The position numbers and the translations under genes were made by a program. From NCBI RefSeq assembly GCF_014836955.1, contig NZ_JACSPV010000014.1, forward strand, positions 1 through 64,000: a stretch of 64,000 nucleotides of DNA. The letters are read 5' to 3'. This document shows, piece after piece, positions 1-8,253 of the stretch (positions are counted from its first letter, which is position 1; each line of letters begins with the position of its first letter). The notes below the pieces were generated by a model. The model was given only the letters and a program-made list of their open reading frames with translations. It had not been told where the DNA came from and searched no databases. This DNA comes from Bacillus norwichensis (GTDB lineage Bacteria > Bacillota > Bacilli > Bacillales > Bacillaceae_C).

Positions 1-18
1 TTCTTGTCCATAGTTGTG

Positions 19-78
19 ATCCTTTACGTTGGATTTGGACAGGAACCACCTGACCTCTCCATTGTAAAGGATTTTTTT
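19..78 (+). terminator. Intrinsic terminator of a gene upstream of the window
   Basis: ATCCTTTAC at 19-27 pairs with GTAAAGGAT at 64-72 and runs into seven T. The loop holds a smaller CAGG/CCTG hairpin. It most likely ends a plus-strand transcript that starts before base 1. Nothing else is recognisable in bases 1-161. Confidence 0.6.
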
Positions 79-161
79 GTCTAAACTGATAAACTTTGAA
101 TCTTTTTAGTATTTTGAATTGATATTTTTAATTAATGCAACGCTAGTGATATTGTACCTTA

Positions 162-173
162 ATTGTATACAAT
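162..173. promoter_or_regulatory. Palindromic operator candidate upstream of the GntR gene
   Basis: ATTGTATACAAT is a perfect 12-bp palindrome 32 bp before the GntR start codon. It has the size and TTGT/ACAA arms of operators bound by FadR-subfamily GntR dimers. Autoregulation and control of the following transporter gene are inferred. Confidence 0.45.
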
Positions 174-205
174 CAAAAATACAATATGAGTAAAAGGAGG
201 TTCTT

Positions 206-889
206 ATGGATAGCAATTTAGAGAATAAGATATACATAATGCTTAAGAGTGCTATTATCAATCGCGAATTGACACCAGGAATGAAGCTTTCAGAAGAGAC
301 TTTGGCGCATGCACTTAGTGTAAGCAGGACTCCTATACGATCTGCATTGCGGAGGCTTTCCTATGATATGTATGTAAAAATTCTTCCGCGCAGAGGCGCT
401 TTTGTAAATGAGCCTACGCCACAAGAAGTTGAAGATGTTTTTGAAATGAGATTATTATTGGAAGATTACGCAGTTACTAAAGCCTGCCGGAATCATGCGA
501 AGTTTAAACCAGTTTTTGAAAAAATAGAGGACCTGATTCAAAAGGAGAAAAAAGCTTATGAGCTTAAGAGCATCGGAGGTGTTTTGGAAAACGTCTATGA
601 CATCCATATTGAAATAGCGAAGCTTTCAAAAAATGAAATCTTAATTAAACAATTGCGAGAGTTGATATCCTTGACGAATATATATTTGACTTTTTACAGT
701 GAAAGTCTCTATGATCCAATTTCTCCTAAAGAGCATTTGGACATTTTGGAGGCAATCAAAGTCAGTGATGAGGAGACGGCCCGTAAACGGATGAAGGAGC
801 ATATCAATGGTATTATATCTAGACTTAATTTCGAGAAAATTGAGCGCAGCTCTGCCAATATTGAAAGCGTTTTATCAAAGTATAAGTAA
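206..889 (+). CDS. GntR family transcriptional regulator (FadR subfamily, FCD domain)
   Basis: This 227-aa DNA-binding repressor/activator has an N-terminal winged helix (residues about 5-70; recognition segment LAHALSVSRTPIRSALRRL) and an all-helical FCD ligand domain (about 75-215). FCD domains of this subfamily usually bind small carboxylic acids through metal-ligating histidines; the ligand here is unknown. The start is fixed by AAAAGGAGG 6 bases before ATG. It lies 41 bp upstream of an NhaC-type antiporter on the same strand with no terminator between, so the two are probably co-transcribed and the regulator probably controls the transporter. A palindrome upstream is a candidate self-operator. 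Confidence 0.9.
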   Translation: MDSNLENKIYIMLKSAIINRELTPGMKLSEETLAHALSVSRTPIRSALRRLSYDMYVKILPRRGAFVNEPTPQEVEDVFEMRLLLEDYAVTKACRNHAKFKPVFEKIEDLIQKEKKAYELKSIGGVLENVYDIHIEIAKLSKNEILIKQLRELISLTNIYLTFYSESLYDPISPKEHLDILEAIKVSDEETARKRMKEHINGIISRLNFEKIERSSANIESVLSKYK

Positions 890-930
890 TTAAAATCCAT
901 GTCTTCGGCATTTTGAAAGGGGCTCCCAAT

Positions 931-2340
931 ATGAAATCGGCTTTATCTGCTATCAAAACGCTCATTCTTGCTCTTGTTTCTATTGCCATCGTCATCGGCG
1001 GGATTGTCGTCATTAAAGCACCGACTTCCATTGTACTCATGACTGGCGGTGCCGCAATTATTTTTCTTTCTTTGATTTGGGGAATTAAATGGCAAGATAT
1101 TGAGCGGGATATTATGAAGAATATAGGGCATATGCTGCTGCCTATTTTGATCTTATTAGCTGTCGGTATGTTGATCGGATCCTGGATCTTATCCGGCACA
1201 ATTCCCTTCTTTGTTTATTACGGTTTGGTTTTACTAAAGCCCTCGATATTTTTATTTGCGGTATGTTTAATATGTGCCATCATGACGCTGATGTGTGGGA
1301 GCTCCTGGGCGACTATAGGAACGATCGGAGTCGCATTTATGGGGATTTCCATGGGACTTGAAGTGCCATTGTATTATACTGCTGCCGCCGTTGTTGTAGG
1401 GGCTATCTTTGGAGATAAAGTGTCTCCGTTGTCGGATTCCACTATCCTTGCCTCTTCAATCGTTGATGTAGATTTAATGGAGCACGTAAAACATCTCTTA
1501 TATACAACGGTTCCCGGACTTGTCATTTCATTGGTTTTATACTTGGTGATTGGTTTACAGTTTAAAAATGTAACCGCTAACAGTGAAACGATCTCAATTA
1601 TTCAAAATACAATTCTTGATCATTTCAATTTAAATCCAATCGTTTTAATTCCACCTATAGCCGTTTTAATTTTGATCTCTAGAGGACTTCCTGCCCTGCC
1701 TGTTTATGGAATAGGGATTTTCCTTGGATGCTTAATAGCAGGTTTTCTGCAAAAGCAAAGTTTATTAGATATTGCCGGGGCTTTGAATAGCGGATACACT
1801 CTTGATACCGGAGTCGATATTGTGAATCAAATTGTCCAGCAAGGCGGCCTCTCCAGCATGCTGAGTACTGTTGCTATTTTGATTGCTGCTGCCGTTTTTG
1901 GCGCCCCATTGCAGACAGCAGGGGTTGTTGATGTACTTTTAGATAAAATTAAGCAGTTTGCAACAACAAGCCGCTCTATGATGACTTCCTGTCTTACGAT
2001 GCATGCGGGGCTGTTTACCATTATTGGAAGTTACTATGTAACATATTCCGTTTTGGGCCCCATGCTAAAGCCGTTATATACTGACTATGGAATGCACAGA
2101 AAAAATCTTTCCAGAACGCTGGAGGACACAGGGACAGCTCTTGCTCCAATGATTCCCTGGAGCGTGACCGGAGCTTTTATCGCCTCTACATTACAGGTCC
2201 CCACAGGGCAATTCATCTTATTTGCTCCAATGGTTTATTTGGGCATTGTCTTCGCTCTGATCTATATTTATACTGGTTTCGGCATTGCCAAGATTAACAT
2301 TGACTCAAGCGAAAAAAGCGCGAAACAAGAAGTCTCCTGA
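931..2340 (+). CDS. NhaC family Na+/H+ antiporter-type membrane transporter
   Basis: This 469-aa polytopic membrane protein has about 11-12 hydrophobic segments. The segment GDKVSPLSDSTILAS near residue 165 is the hallmark of the NhaC family, which includes Na+/H+ antiporters and the malate/lactate exchanger MleN. Substrate cannot be read from sequence; the neighbouring FCD-type regulator hints at an organic acid/cation exchanger. I chose ATG 931 over an in-frame TTG at 913 because GAAAGGGG sits 8 bases before 931. A strong bidirectional terminator follows. Confidence 0.88.
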   Translation: MKSALSAIKTLILALVSIAIVIGGIVVIKAPTSIVLMTGGAAIIFLSLIWGIKWQDIERDIMKNIGHMLLPILILLAVGMLIGSWILSGTIPFFVYYGLVLLKPSIFLFAVCLICAIMTLMCGSSWATIGTIGVAFMGISMGLEVPLYYTAAAVVVGAIFGDKVSPLSDSTILASSIVDVDLMEHVKHLLYTTVPGLVISLVLYLVIGLQFKNVTANSETISIIQNTILDHFNLNPIVLIPPIAVLILISRGLPALPVYGIGIFLGCLIAGFLQKQSLLDIAGALNSGYTLDTGVDIVNQIVQQGGLSSMLSTVAILIAAAVFGAPLQTAGVVDVLLDKIKQFATTSRSMMTSCLTMHAGLFTIIGSYYVTYSVLGPMLKPLYTDYGMHRKNLSRTLEDTGTALAPMIPWSVTGAFIASTLQVPTGQFILFAPMVYLGIVFALIYIYTGFGIAKINIDSSEKSAKQEVS

Positions 2341-2346
2341 ACTAGT

Positions 2347-2382
2347 AAAAGTCCTGAACCCGCATAGGGCATCAGGACTTTT
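2347..2382. terminator. Bidirectional terminator between nhaC-type gene and pdxR
   Basis: AAAAGTCCTGA (2347-2357) and TCAGGACTTTT (2372-2382) form an 11-bp stem with A/T tracts on both sides. It can end both convergent transcripts. Confidence 0.85.
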
Positions 2383-2396
2383 CATTTGCTATCTGC

Positions 2397-3800
2397 CTAA
2401 GCGATCCCCCAGCTCTTTAACAACAGATTGATTGCGGGCTCCAGCTCATTCTCTGGTATTCCCGCAAATCCTAGTATGATTTTCGGAGGAAAATCAACTT
2501 TTTTCTCCAAGGTGTAATTGGAAAGCGGATGGATCTTCACCTGATTCTCCAAAGCTTTCAGAACAAGCTCATCCTCGTTCATGCCATTTTTTATGGCGAG
2601 TAACATGTGCAAGCCGGAATGCTCTCCAATTACTTCCACCTTTTTCTGGTAAGGTTTTAACACTTCCAGGGTTTTTTCCAGTTTTTTTCGGTAGATTTTC
2701 CGCATTCTGTTTAGATGCCTCTCAAAGTCTCCCTCTTTCATAAATTGCGTTAATATTCGCTGGTCAATCCTTGAAACAGAACAATGATAGAAAGATAGCG
2801 CCTCTTCTTTATATTTTTTCAATAAAGATTTTGGAACAACCATATAGCTGATCCGAAGTGATGGGATTAGGGATTTTGAAAAGCTCCCTAAAAAAATGAC
2901 TTTTTCGCTGTGATCCATGCTTTGCAATGAAGGGATAGATTTACCGCTATAACGGAATTCACTGTCGTAATCATCTTCGATGATGTAGCGGTGATTACCG
3001 CCTGCTGCCCAATTCAATAGCTTGACCCGACGGTTGACTGAAAGTACAGAGCCATATGGAAAGTGGTGTGATGGTGTAACGTAAATGACATTGATGTTCG
3101 TATTCTCGACGGAGTCTGTTTTTACACCTTCGTCATCCACTTCCAGAGGATGTATTTTATGCTGTGAGCTTTTCAGTATATGCGATATGACGTGATAACC
3201 GGGGTCCTCCACCCCGTATATTGTTTCTTTGTCAAACAGTAGAATAAGCTGCTGCAATAGATTATCACTTCCAGCACCAATGATAATTTGCTCAGGGACG
3301 CATTGTACACCTCTTGCATGATATAGATAACGGGCTATTTCTCTTCTAAGTTCTAATTCTCCTTGTTTATCACCAAGTAGGAGCAATGAGTGATTGTGTT
3401 GGTCAATCGTGTCTCTGGCATATTTTCTCCATTTGTGAAAAGGAAAATTTTCCGTATCAATCCATCCAGGATGAAAATGATACTTCACCCATTTTTTTTC
3501 TTCGATTAATTCATCTGTTACGGCAGCTTCATTTTGGACATATTCCAAATCTTCATAAGCCAGAACAAAATAACCCTTTCTGGGCAGGCCTTCAATGTAA
3601 CCTTCTGCCATCAGTTGATCATAGGCTGTTTCCACTGTATTCTGGCTGACCTTTAGAAATTCGGAAAGCTTCCGCTTGGATGGCAGCTTGGAGCCGTATT
3701 TTAGGCGGCCTTCTGTTATCTCTTTTTTTATATATAAATAGAGCTGTTCATACAACGGAACATCGATGGAACGGTTTAAATTGCATGACAACATGTCCAT
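2397..3800 (-). CDS. pdxR: PdxR: MocR/GabR-type PLP-dependent regulator
   Basis: This 467-aa protein has an N-terminal GntR-type winged helix (residues about 10-75; PSKRKLSEFLKVSQNTVE) fused to a fold-type I aminotransferase domain. The PLP-binding lysine lies in LGSFSKSLIPSLR. MocR proteins of this architecture next to pdxS regulate vitamin B6 synthesis according to pyridoxal phosphate. The open frame continues about 119 codons upstream across the divergent promoter, but the real start is ATG 3800, preceded by GGAGG 8 bases away. It is divergent from pdxS with a 121-bp shared control region. The assignment as PdxR rests mostly on that arrangement; GabR-like functions are the alternative. Confidence 0.85.
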   Translation of the reverse strand: MDMLSCNLNRSIDVPLYEQLYLYIKKEITEGRLKYGSKLPSKRKLSEFLKVSQNTVETAYDQLMAEGYIEGLPRKGYFVLAYEDLEYVQNEAAVTDELIEEKKWVKYHFHPGWIDTENFPFHKWRKYARDTIDQHNHSLLLLGDKQGELELRREIARYLYHARGVQCVPEQIIIGAGSDNLLQQLILLFDKETIYGVEDPGYHVISHILKSSQHKIHPLEVDDEGVKTDSVENTNINVIYVTPSHHFPYGSVLSVNRRVKLLNWAAGGNHRYIIEDDYDSEFRYSGKSIPSLQSMDHSEKVIFLGSFSKSLIPSLRISYMVVPKSLLKKYKEEALSFYHCSVSRIDQRILTQFMKEGDFERHLNRMRKIYRKKLEKTLEVLKPYQKKVEVIGEHSGLHMLLAIKNGMNEDELVLKALENQVKIHPLSNYTLEKKVDFPPKIILGFAGIPENELEPAINLLLKSWGIA

Positions 3801-3852
3801 TCTTCTAACCTCCAATAAAACTGACCCTTTCATTTTATTGAAAACTGGTACT

Positions 3853-3880
3853 TTTAACAGAGTCAACTTATTTCTATAAT
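3853..3880 (+). promoter_or_regulatory. Probable pdxS promoter in the pdxR-pdxS divergent region
   Basis: TATAAT at 3875-3880 is an exact -10 box, with TTTAAC at 3853-3858 as a weak -35 (spacer 16). A weak -35 fits activation by PdxR, as known for other PdxR/pdxST systems. The operator itself was not identified. Confidence 0.5.
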
Positions 3881-3921
3881 AATGGCAAATGAAAGAAAAA
3901 ACAATATCTATTGGAGGGGTA

Positions 3922-4806
3922 ATGATGACACAAACAGTAAGTGAAGCAGCAAAAAGTGTTCTGGAAAAAATTAATGGCGGCGTTATCATGGACGTAGTAA
4001 ACGCTGAACAAGCAAGGGTTGCAGAGGATTCTGGTGCCGTGGCAGTCATGGCTTTGGAAAGGGTGCCTTCTGATATTCGCGCGGCTGGCGGAGTGGCCAG
4101 AATGGCTGATCCGAGAATTATTGAAGAAGTAGTAAGTGCGGTTTCCATTCCTGTCATGGCGAAAGCACGTATCGGTCATATCGTTGAAGCCAGAGTACTT
4201 GAGGCTATGGGTGTTGACTTTATCGATGAAAGTGAAGTCCTGACTCCGGCAGACGAAGAGTATCACCTGCTAAAAAGCGACTTTACCGTGCCATTTGTAT
4301 GCGGATGCCGTGATTTAGGAGAGGCAGCTCGTCGGATCGGTGAAGGTACTGCGATGCTTCGGACAAAAGGCGAGCCTGGAACAGGGAACATTGTAGAGGC
4401 TGTTCGGCATATTCGTAAAGTGAATGCTCAAGTGCGGAGCATCACAAGAATGAATGCCGATGAGTTGATGACAGAGGCCAAAAACCTTGGTGCACCGTAT
4501 GAAATTTTAAAGCAGATCAAAGAACTGGGGAGACTTCCAGTTGTTAACTTTGCAGCCGGCGGCGTAGCAACACCTGCTGACGCGGCATTGATGATGGAGC
4601 TAGGCGCCGATGGTGTATTTGTCGGATCCGGAATCTTCAAATCCGAAAGCCCGGAAAAGTTTGCAAAAGCAATCGTTCAAGCGACGGCTCATTATAAAGA
4701 CTACGATTTAATTGGCAAGCTTTCAAAAGAACTGGGAGCAGCGATGAAAGGGATTGACATAAATCAGCTTAGTCTGGAAGAAAGAATGGCAGAACGCGGC
4801 TGGTAA
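3922..4806 (+). CDS. pdxS: PdxS: pyridoxal 5'-phosphate synthase, synthase subunit
   Basis: This 294-aa beta/alpha barrel makes PLP from ribose 5-phosphate, glyceraldehyde 3-phosphate and ammonia. The length equals the family norm. Hallmarks are [16 protein letters not shown], the substrate lysine in [20 protein letters not shown], the second lysine in [11 protein letters not shown], and [10 protein letters not shown]. The start at ATG 3922 follows GGAGGGG. The ammonia-supplying partner PdxT, which normally follows directly, is absent: a terminator follows and the next gene is on the other strand. Either pdxT is elsewhere, or this is an extra pdxS copy using the PdxT of a main pdxST locus. 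Confidence 0.95.
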   Translation: MMTQTVSEAAKSVLEKINGGVIMDVVNAEQARVAEDSGAVAVMALERVPSDIRAAGGVARMADPRIIEEVVSAVSIPVMAKARIGHIVEARVLEAMGVDFIDESEVLTPADEEYHLLKSDFTVPFVCGCRDLGEAARRIGEGTAMLRTKGEPGTGNIVEAVRHIRKVNAQVRSITRMNADELMTEAKNLGAPYEILKQIKELGRLPVVNFAAGGVATPADAALMMELGADGVFVGSGIFKSESPEKFAKAIVQATAHYKDYDLIGKLSKELGAAMKGIDINQLSLEERMAERGW

Positions 4807-4864
4807 GCGAGGGTGGAACCCTGCATGATTTTCAGGTAATAGGAGCCTGGGTTACCAAACATAT

Positions 4865-4909
4865 AAAACCCGAAAGCGACAACTATGAGATTTTCGCCTT
4901 CGGGTTTTT
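4865..4909 (+). terminator. pdxS terminator
   Basis: A stem AAAACCCGAAaGCGA (4865-4879) / TCGCcTTCGGGTTTT (4894-4908) ends in a T-run about 60 bp after the pdxS stop codon. Confidence 0.85.
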
Positions 4910-4965
4910 CAATGTATAGGAAATTGTAAAATTCTATGCTTGTGTATAACTTGTTTTCAGATAAG

Positions 4966-5013
4966 CTGTGTCCAGCTCAGTCTGTACATCTATGAACAGG
5001 CGCTTGCGCTTTT
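4966..5013 (+). repeat. Dispersed intergenic repeat, short copy
   Basis: The element begins with TGTCCAGCT (about 4969-4977) and ends with GGCGCTTGCGCTTTT (4999-5013). The same two end motifs bracket a longer copy at 19801-19905. This resembles a dispersed non-coding repeat I know from Bacillus-type genomes; that comparison is from memory. It lies just downstream of the minus-strand gene that ends at 5027. Confidence 0.5.
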
Positions 5014-5026
5014 GTTCTTAAATCTC

Positions 5027-5650
5027 TTATGATTTGAATTTAACTTTCAACTCTTCCATTTCTGAGCGAATGCGTTCCTTGTATGCTTGTACTTTTGCTT
5101 TGCGTTCAGCCGAACGCTCTTCGCGTATCTTCTCACGTGCTTGTTCTTGTAACGCTTTTTCCACCTCGCGTGCATGGTCCACTTCTTCTTGAATCACGCT
5201 TGCTTCGTATCGCCGGGTTTCTGTAGCAAATTTTCCTATCAACTCATCATACACAGCATCATATTCGTCAGATATAACAGAGACGATTGCTACATCATTT
5301 TCTTGTAGGCGGGAGGCCACAGCTGAAATCAGACTGGATTCCTCTTGAAGCTCATCTATATCAGTTATGGCTCCGATGGAAGTCCCTACACCAAAGCCTA
5401 GAAGAATACCCAGCGGTCCACCTAAAATCCCGATTAGCGAACCGACTAGGCCGCCAATTAACGTATCATTTCGCGTCTTAATGCCTGTATCGAAGCCATC
5501 CTTAAAGACAAGCTTTCCATTTTCTTTTTTTAAAATCGCCACCTGTGATAATACAAAGTCATTACGCTGAAATTGCTTTTGCTTCAACTCCGCTAGTGCT
5601 TGAAAAGCTTCGCTTTCCACATCAAAAAAGGTTACAATCACATTCTCCAT
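5027..5650 (-). CDS. Glycine-zipper protein of DUF1269 (general-stress) type
   Basis: This 207-aa protein has an N-terminal ferredoxin-like region (1-50), a central glycine-zipper hydrophobic segment (about 63-98, with repeated GGLVGSLIG/GGPLGILLG spacing), and a long charged, probably coiled-coil tail (about 150-207, rich in E/K/R). That layout matches DUF1269-type proteins, which are membrane-associated and often stress-induced; no enzyme activity is established. The start ATG 5650 has AAAGGGAG upstream. It appears monocistronic. Function unknown. Confidence 0.7.
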   Translation of the reverse strand: MENVIVTFFDVESEAFQALAELKQKQFQRNDFVLSQVAILKKENGKLVFKDGFDTGIKTRNDTLIGGLVGSLIGILGGPLGILLGFGVGTSIGAITDIDELQEESSLISAVASRLQENDVAIVSVISDEYDAVYDELIGKFATETRRYEASVIQEEVDHAREVEKALQEQAREKIREERSAERKAKVQAYKERIRSEMEELKVKFKS

Positions 5651-5700
5651 AAAGCAAACTCCCTTTCAGAAATTAGTCGTTTCTGTTCTAATTCCCGTTA

Positions 5701-5730
5701 TTAACAGATTAAAACATGATAATCTGTTAA
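5701..5730 (-). terminator. Inverted repeat at the 3' end of the symporter gene
   Basis: TTAACAGATTA (5701-5711) and TAATCTGTTAA (5720-5730) are perfect 11-bp arms overlapping the stop codon of the symporter gene. No clear T-tract follows on the minus strand, so it may be a weak terminator or an mRNA 3'-end stabiliser. Confidence 0.45.
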
Positions 5731-7049
5731 CCATTAATGAAGTAAGCCAGAAAGATCGTGATGATTGCTGCTGGAGCGGCATACCGGACAATAGCCTTCC
5801 ATATGGAATGGATGGTAGGGTTCATTCTCAGCTCATCAGCAGTGTCTGCCTTAGTCAGCACATGACCTGCGAACAGTGATACGAGCAGAGCATTGATGGG
5901 CATGCCTATTCTGCTTGTCAAAATGTCGGCAAAATCAAAGACGGTGCCGCCAGGAAGATGCAGATCTGATAATGTTCCAAACGATAATGCACTTGGTATA
6001 CCGACGAGGAAAATGAGCAAGCCAAATACCCAAGCCATTTTCTTTCGGCGGTCATATCTGCTTTGGATACCCGTTGATACGACAATTTCTAACATCGCGA
6101 TAGCGGATGTTAATGTAGCAAACAACAATAAAATAAAGAAAATAATCATAAATAGACCGCCAAGTGGAATTTCATTAAAGATGGCGGGCAGGACTACAAA
6201 GATTAAGCCGGGGCCTTCTTCGGGTGAATGTCCGAGCGCAAAAACCGCGGGAAAAATGACAATTCCAGCCAGTAAGGAAATGAATATATTTAATAACGAT
6301 ACATTTAAGGCAGATTGACCAAGGCGTTCCTCTTTTGGCAGGTAAGACGCGTAAGTCATCATCGCTGTAACACCGACACTTAGCGAGAAGAAAGCCTGTC
6401 CAAGCGCCAATAGAAAGGTTTTTCCTGTCAAAAAAGACCAATCAGGAACGAACAGGAATCGTACTCCTTCCATAGCCCCTTCCAATGTCAGGGATCGGAT
6501 GGCTAAGACGATAAAAAAGATGAATAATAACGGCATCATCCATCGGCTTGCGCGTTCTATCCCTCCCTTGATCCCACCTTGGACAATCCAAATTGTTAAA
6601 AACATGAAGGCTGCCTGCGCGATTAGAACTTCAACAGGATTGGATATGACCGATCCGAACAGTTCTCCGTAATCCGTATTATTTAATTGGAAGATCAATG
6701 CTCTTGCCAAGTAGGAAAGAATCCATCCTCCGACTACACTGTAAAAAGATAAAAGGATGAAGGATGTAACTAATCCCATCCATCCAATCCAGTGCCATTT
6801 CCCTCTTGGGGCAAGTAGCTTTAGAGACGAGACAGCATCGCGCTGTCCTCTTCGCCCGATCACAAACTCTGCCAACAGAATAGGAAGCCCTATTGTCAGC
6901 GTCGACAAAATAAATAAAAACAAGAAAACACTGCCGCCATTAGTACCAGCCATGTATGGAAACTTCCAAATTGCTCCCAAGCCAATTGCGCTTCCGGCAG
7001 CCGCCAATATAAAACCAATCTTCGATGTCCATTGCTCTCGTTGTTTCAA
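5727..7049 (-). CDS. Sodium-dependent transporter, NSS/SNF family
   Basis: This 440-aa inner-membrane symporter of the LeuT-type family has about 11-12 TM helices. The opening EQWTSKIGFILAAAGSAIGLGAIWKFPY carries the Na+/substrate-binding GSAIGLG core of TM1. Bacterial members usually import amino acids with sodium; the substrate is not assignable. I prefer the TTG start at 7049 because a TATAAT box at 7081-7086 would put transcription start almost on top of the longer TTG start at 7073, and family members begin just before REQW. Conserved residues look intact. Confidence 0.85.
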   Translation of the reverse strand: MKQREQWTSKIGFILAAAGSAIGLGAIWKFPYMAGTNGGSVFLFLFILSTLTIGLPILLAEFVIGRRGQRDAVSSLKLLAPRGKWHWIGWMGLVTSFILLSFYSVVGGWILSYLARALIFQLNNTDYGELFGSVISNPVEVLIAQAAFMFLTIWIVQGGIKGGIERASRWMMPLLFIFFIVLAIRSLTLEGAMEGVRFLFVPDWSFLTGKTFLLALGQAFFSLSVGVTAMMTYASYLPKEERLGQSALNVSLLNIFISLLAGIVIFPAVFALGHSPEEGPGLIFVVLPAIFNEIPLGGLFMIIFFILLLFATLTSAIAMLEIVVSTGIQSRYDRRKKMAWVFGLLIFLVGIPSALSFGTLSDLHLPGGTVFDFADILTSRIGMPINALLVSLFAGHVLTKADTADELRMNPTIHSIWKAIVRYAAPAAIITIFLAYFING

Positions 7050-7080
7050 GAAAATCACTCGCTTCGTTAACAATGTCCTT

Positions 7081-7108
7081 ATTATAGCTTTATCTAACAG
7101 AAAAACAA
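7081..7108 (-). promoter_or_regulatory. Promoter of the NSS transporter gene
   Basis: On the minus strand TTGTTT (7108-7103) and TATAAT (7086-7081) are spaced 16 bp, a sigma-A-type promoter just upstream of the gene. Confidence 0.5.
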
Positions 7109-7187
7109 ACCGCTAATATTGGAGGTTTTGCAGGAGATTAGACGAAGAGGTGATGAATATGTGGGAGTGAGGTGATTGAAATAAACT

Positions 7188-7229
7188 CAAATCCGGCCTC
7201 ATTAGAATCCACCATGAGACCGGGATTTG
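7188..7229 (-). terminator. Terminator of the siderophore ABC operon
   Basis: CAAATCCGGCCTCAT (7188-7202) pairs with ATGAGACCGGGATTTG (7214-7229), with one bulge and one wobble, 14 bp after the last operon gene. The T-tract is modest (GAGTTTATTTC). Confidence 0.65.
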
Positions 7230-7242
7230 ATAAGGAAACTTC

Positions 7243-8253
7243 TCAATTCTTTTTAAAAAGCAGGTACATAAAATAGGGAGCGCCAATCAACGCGACGACA
7301 ATTCCAGCTGGTAGACCATCAGTGCTTCCTATATTTCGCCCGATCGTGTCTGCCACTAATAATAGCCAGCCCCCCACTAAAATGGCAATTGGAATGAATA
7401 ATTGATTTCTTGCTCCTACGAGCGCTTTGGCAATATGTGGAGCCATTAGTCCAATAAAAGATATCCCCCCGGTGACAGAGACGGAGGCAGCCGCTAATGC
7501 CACTGCAGTGAACATGAGTATAATACGTTCTTTCTCAATAGAGACTCCAACACCAGTAGCTACTGGCTCACTCAATCCCAAAAGATTTAACTGATTCGCC
7601 TTGAACAGTGTAAAGGGGATAAGGATGGCCAGCCATGGGAGGATGGCCAAAATAAAAGGCCAATCCGTACCCCATATATTCCCGGCTAACCATTTTGCAA
7701 TGAAGTCTACTTTTGAACGCTCAGCTGATGAAATGAGGACGATCATTGCCCCAGATAGAGCCATCGAAAAACCGATTCCCACTAGGACCAGTTTTATAGG
7801 CTGGACCCCAAGAATTTTTTTATATGAGAAAATGTAAATAAGGACAGCTGTTAAGAGTGCCCCAATAAAAGCAACCACAGGCAATAAGTAAATAAAAGAG
7901 CCTGCTTTTATAGGGAAATACAAAAAGAATACAGCAATTGCAACACCTGCTCCAGAATTGATTCCTATTATACCTGGATCAGCTAGGTCATTTCGTGTAA
8001 TTCCTTGTAAAATAGCTCCAGATAAAGCCAATCCCATTCCGGCTAAAAGAACAATGATGATTCTAGGTAGTCGAATAGAGAACAGAACAAACTCTTCCTT
8101 AAATGTACCTTGACCAAGGAAGGTTGGAATCAGTCTGTCAAAAGATAAGGCGGAGTAGCCACTGCCGAGTCCAATGATAATCGTAATTGGAATGAGTAAC
8201 AGCAACAATAAGAGAATGAATCTTTGTTTTTTGAGTAATGATGGATGAATCAT
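7243..8253 (-). CDS. Iron-siderophore ABC transporter permease (FecCD family)
   Basis: This 336-aa membrane subunit has about nine or ten TM helices of the BtuC/FecCD type. It moves ferric siderophore through the membrane as a dimer with the preceding gene. It contains NDLADPGIIGINSGAG and GLMAPHIAKALVG, the conserved ATPase-coupling region. It is last in the operon ATPase-binding protein-permease-permease, and its ATG overlaps the preceding stop by 4 bp, indicating translational coupling. Closest in layout to the YfiZ-YfhA permease pair for hydroxamate/citrate siderophores; substrate unproven. Confidence 0.88.
   Translation of the reverse strand: MIHPSLLKKQRFILLLLLLLIPITIIIGLGSGYSALSFDRLIPTFLGQGTFKEEFVLFSIRLPRIIIVLLAGMGLALSGAILQGITRNDLADPGIIGINSGAGVAIAVFFLYFPIKAGSFIYLLPVVAFIGALLTAVLIYIFSYKKILGVQPIKLVLVGIGFSMALSGAMIVLISSAERSKVDFIAKWLAGNIWGTDWPFILAILPWLAILIPFTLFKANQLNLLGLSEPVATGVGVSIEKERIILMFTAVALAAASVSVTGGISFIGLMAPHIAKALVGARNQLFIPIAILVGGWLLLVADTIGRNIGSTDGLPAGIVVALIGAPYFMYLLFKKN

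Noticed and set aside
4808-4818. AGGGTGGAACC resembling the T-box antiterminator motif, followed by a terminator
   Set aside because: It directly follows the pdxS stop codon, has no stem I or specifier loop upstream and no gene on the same strand downstream; treated as chance.
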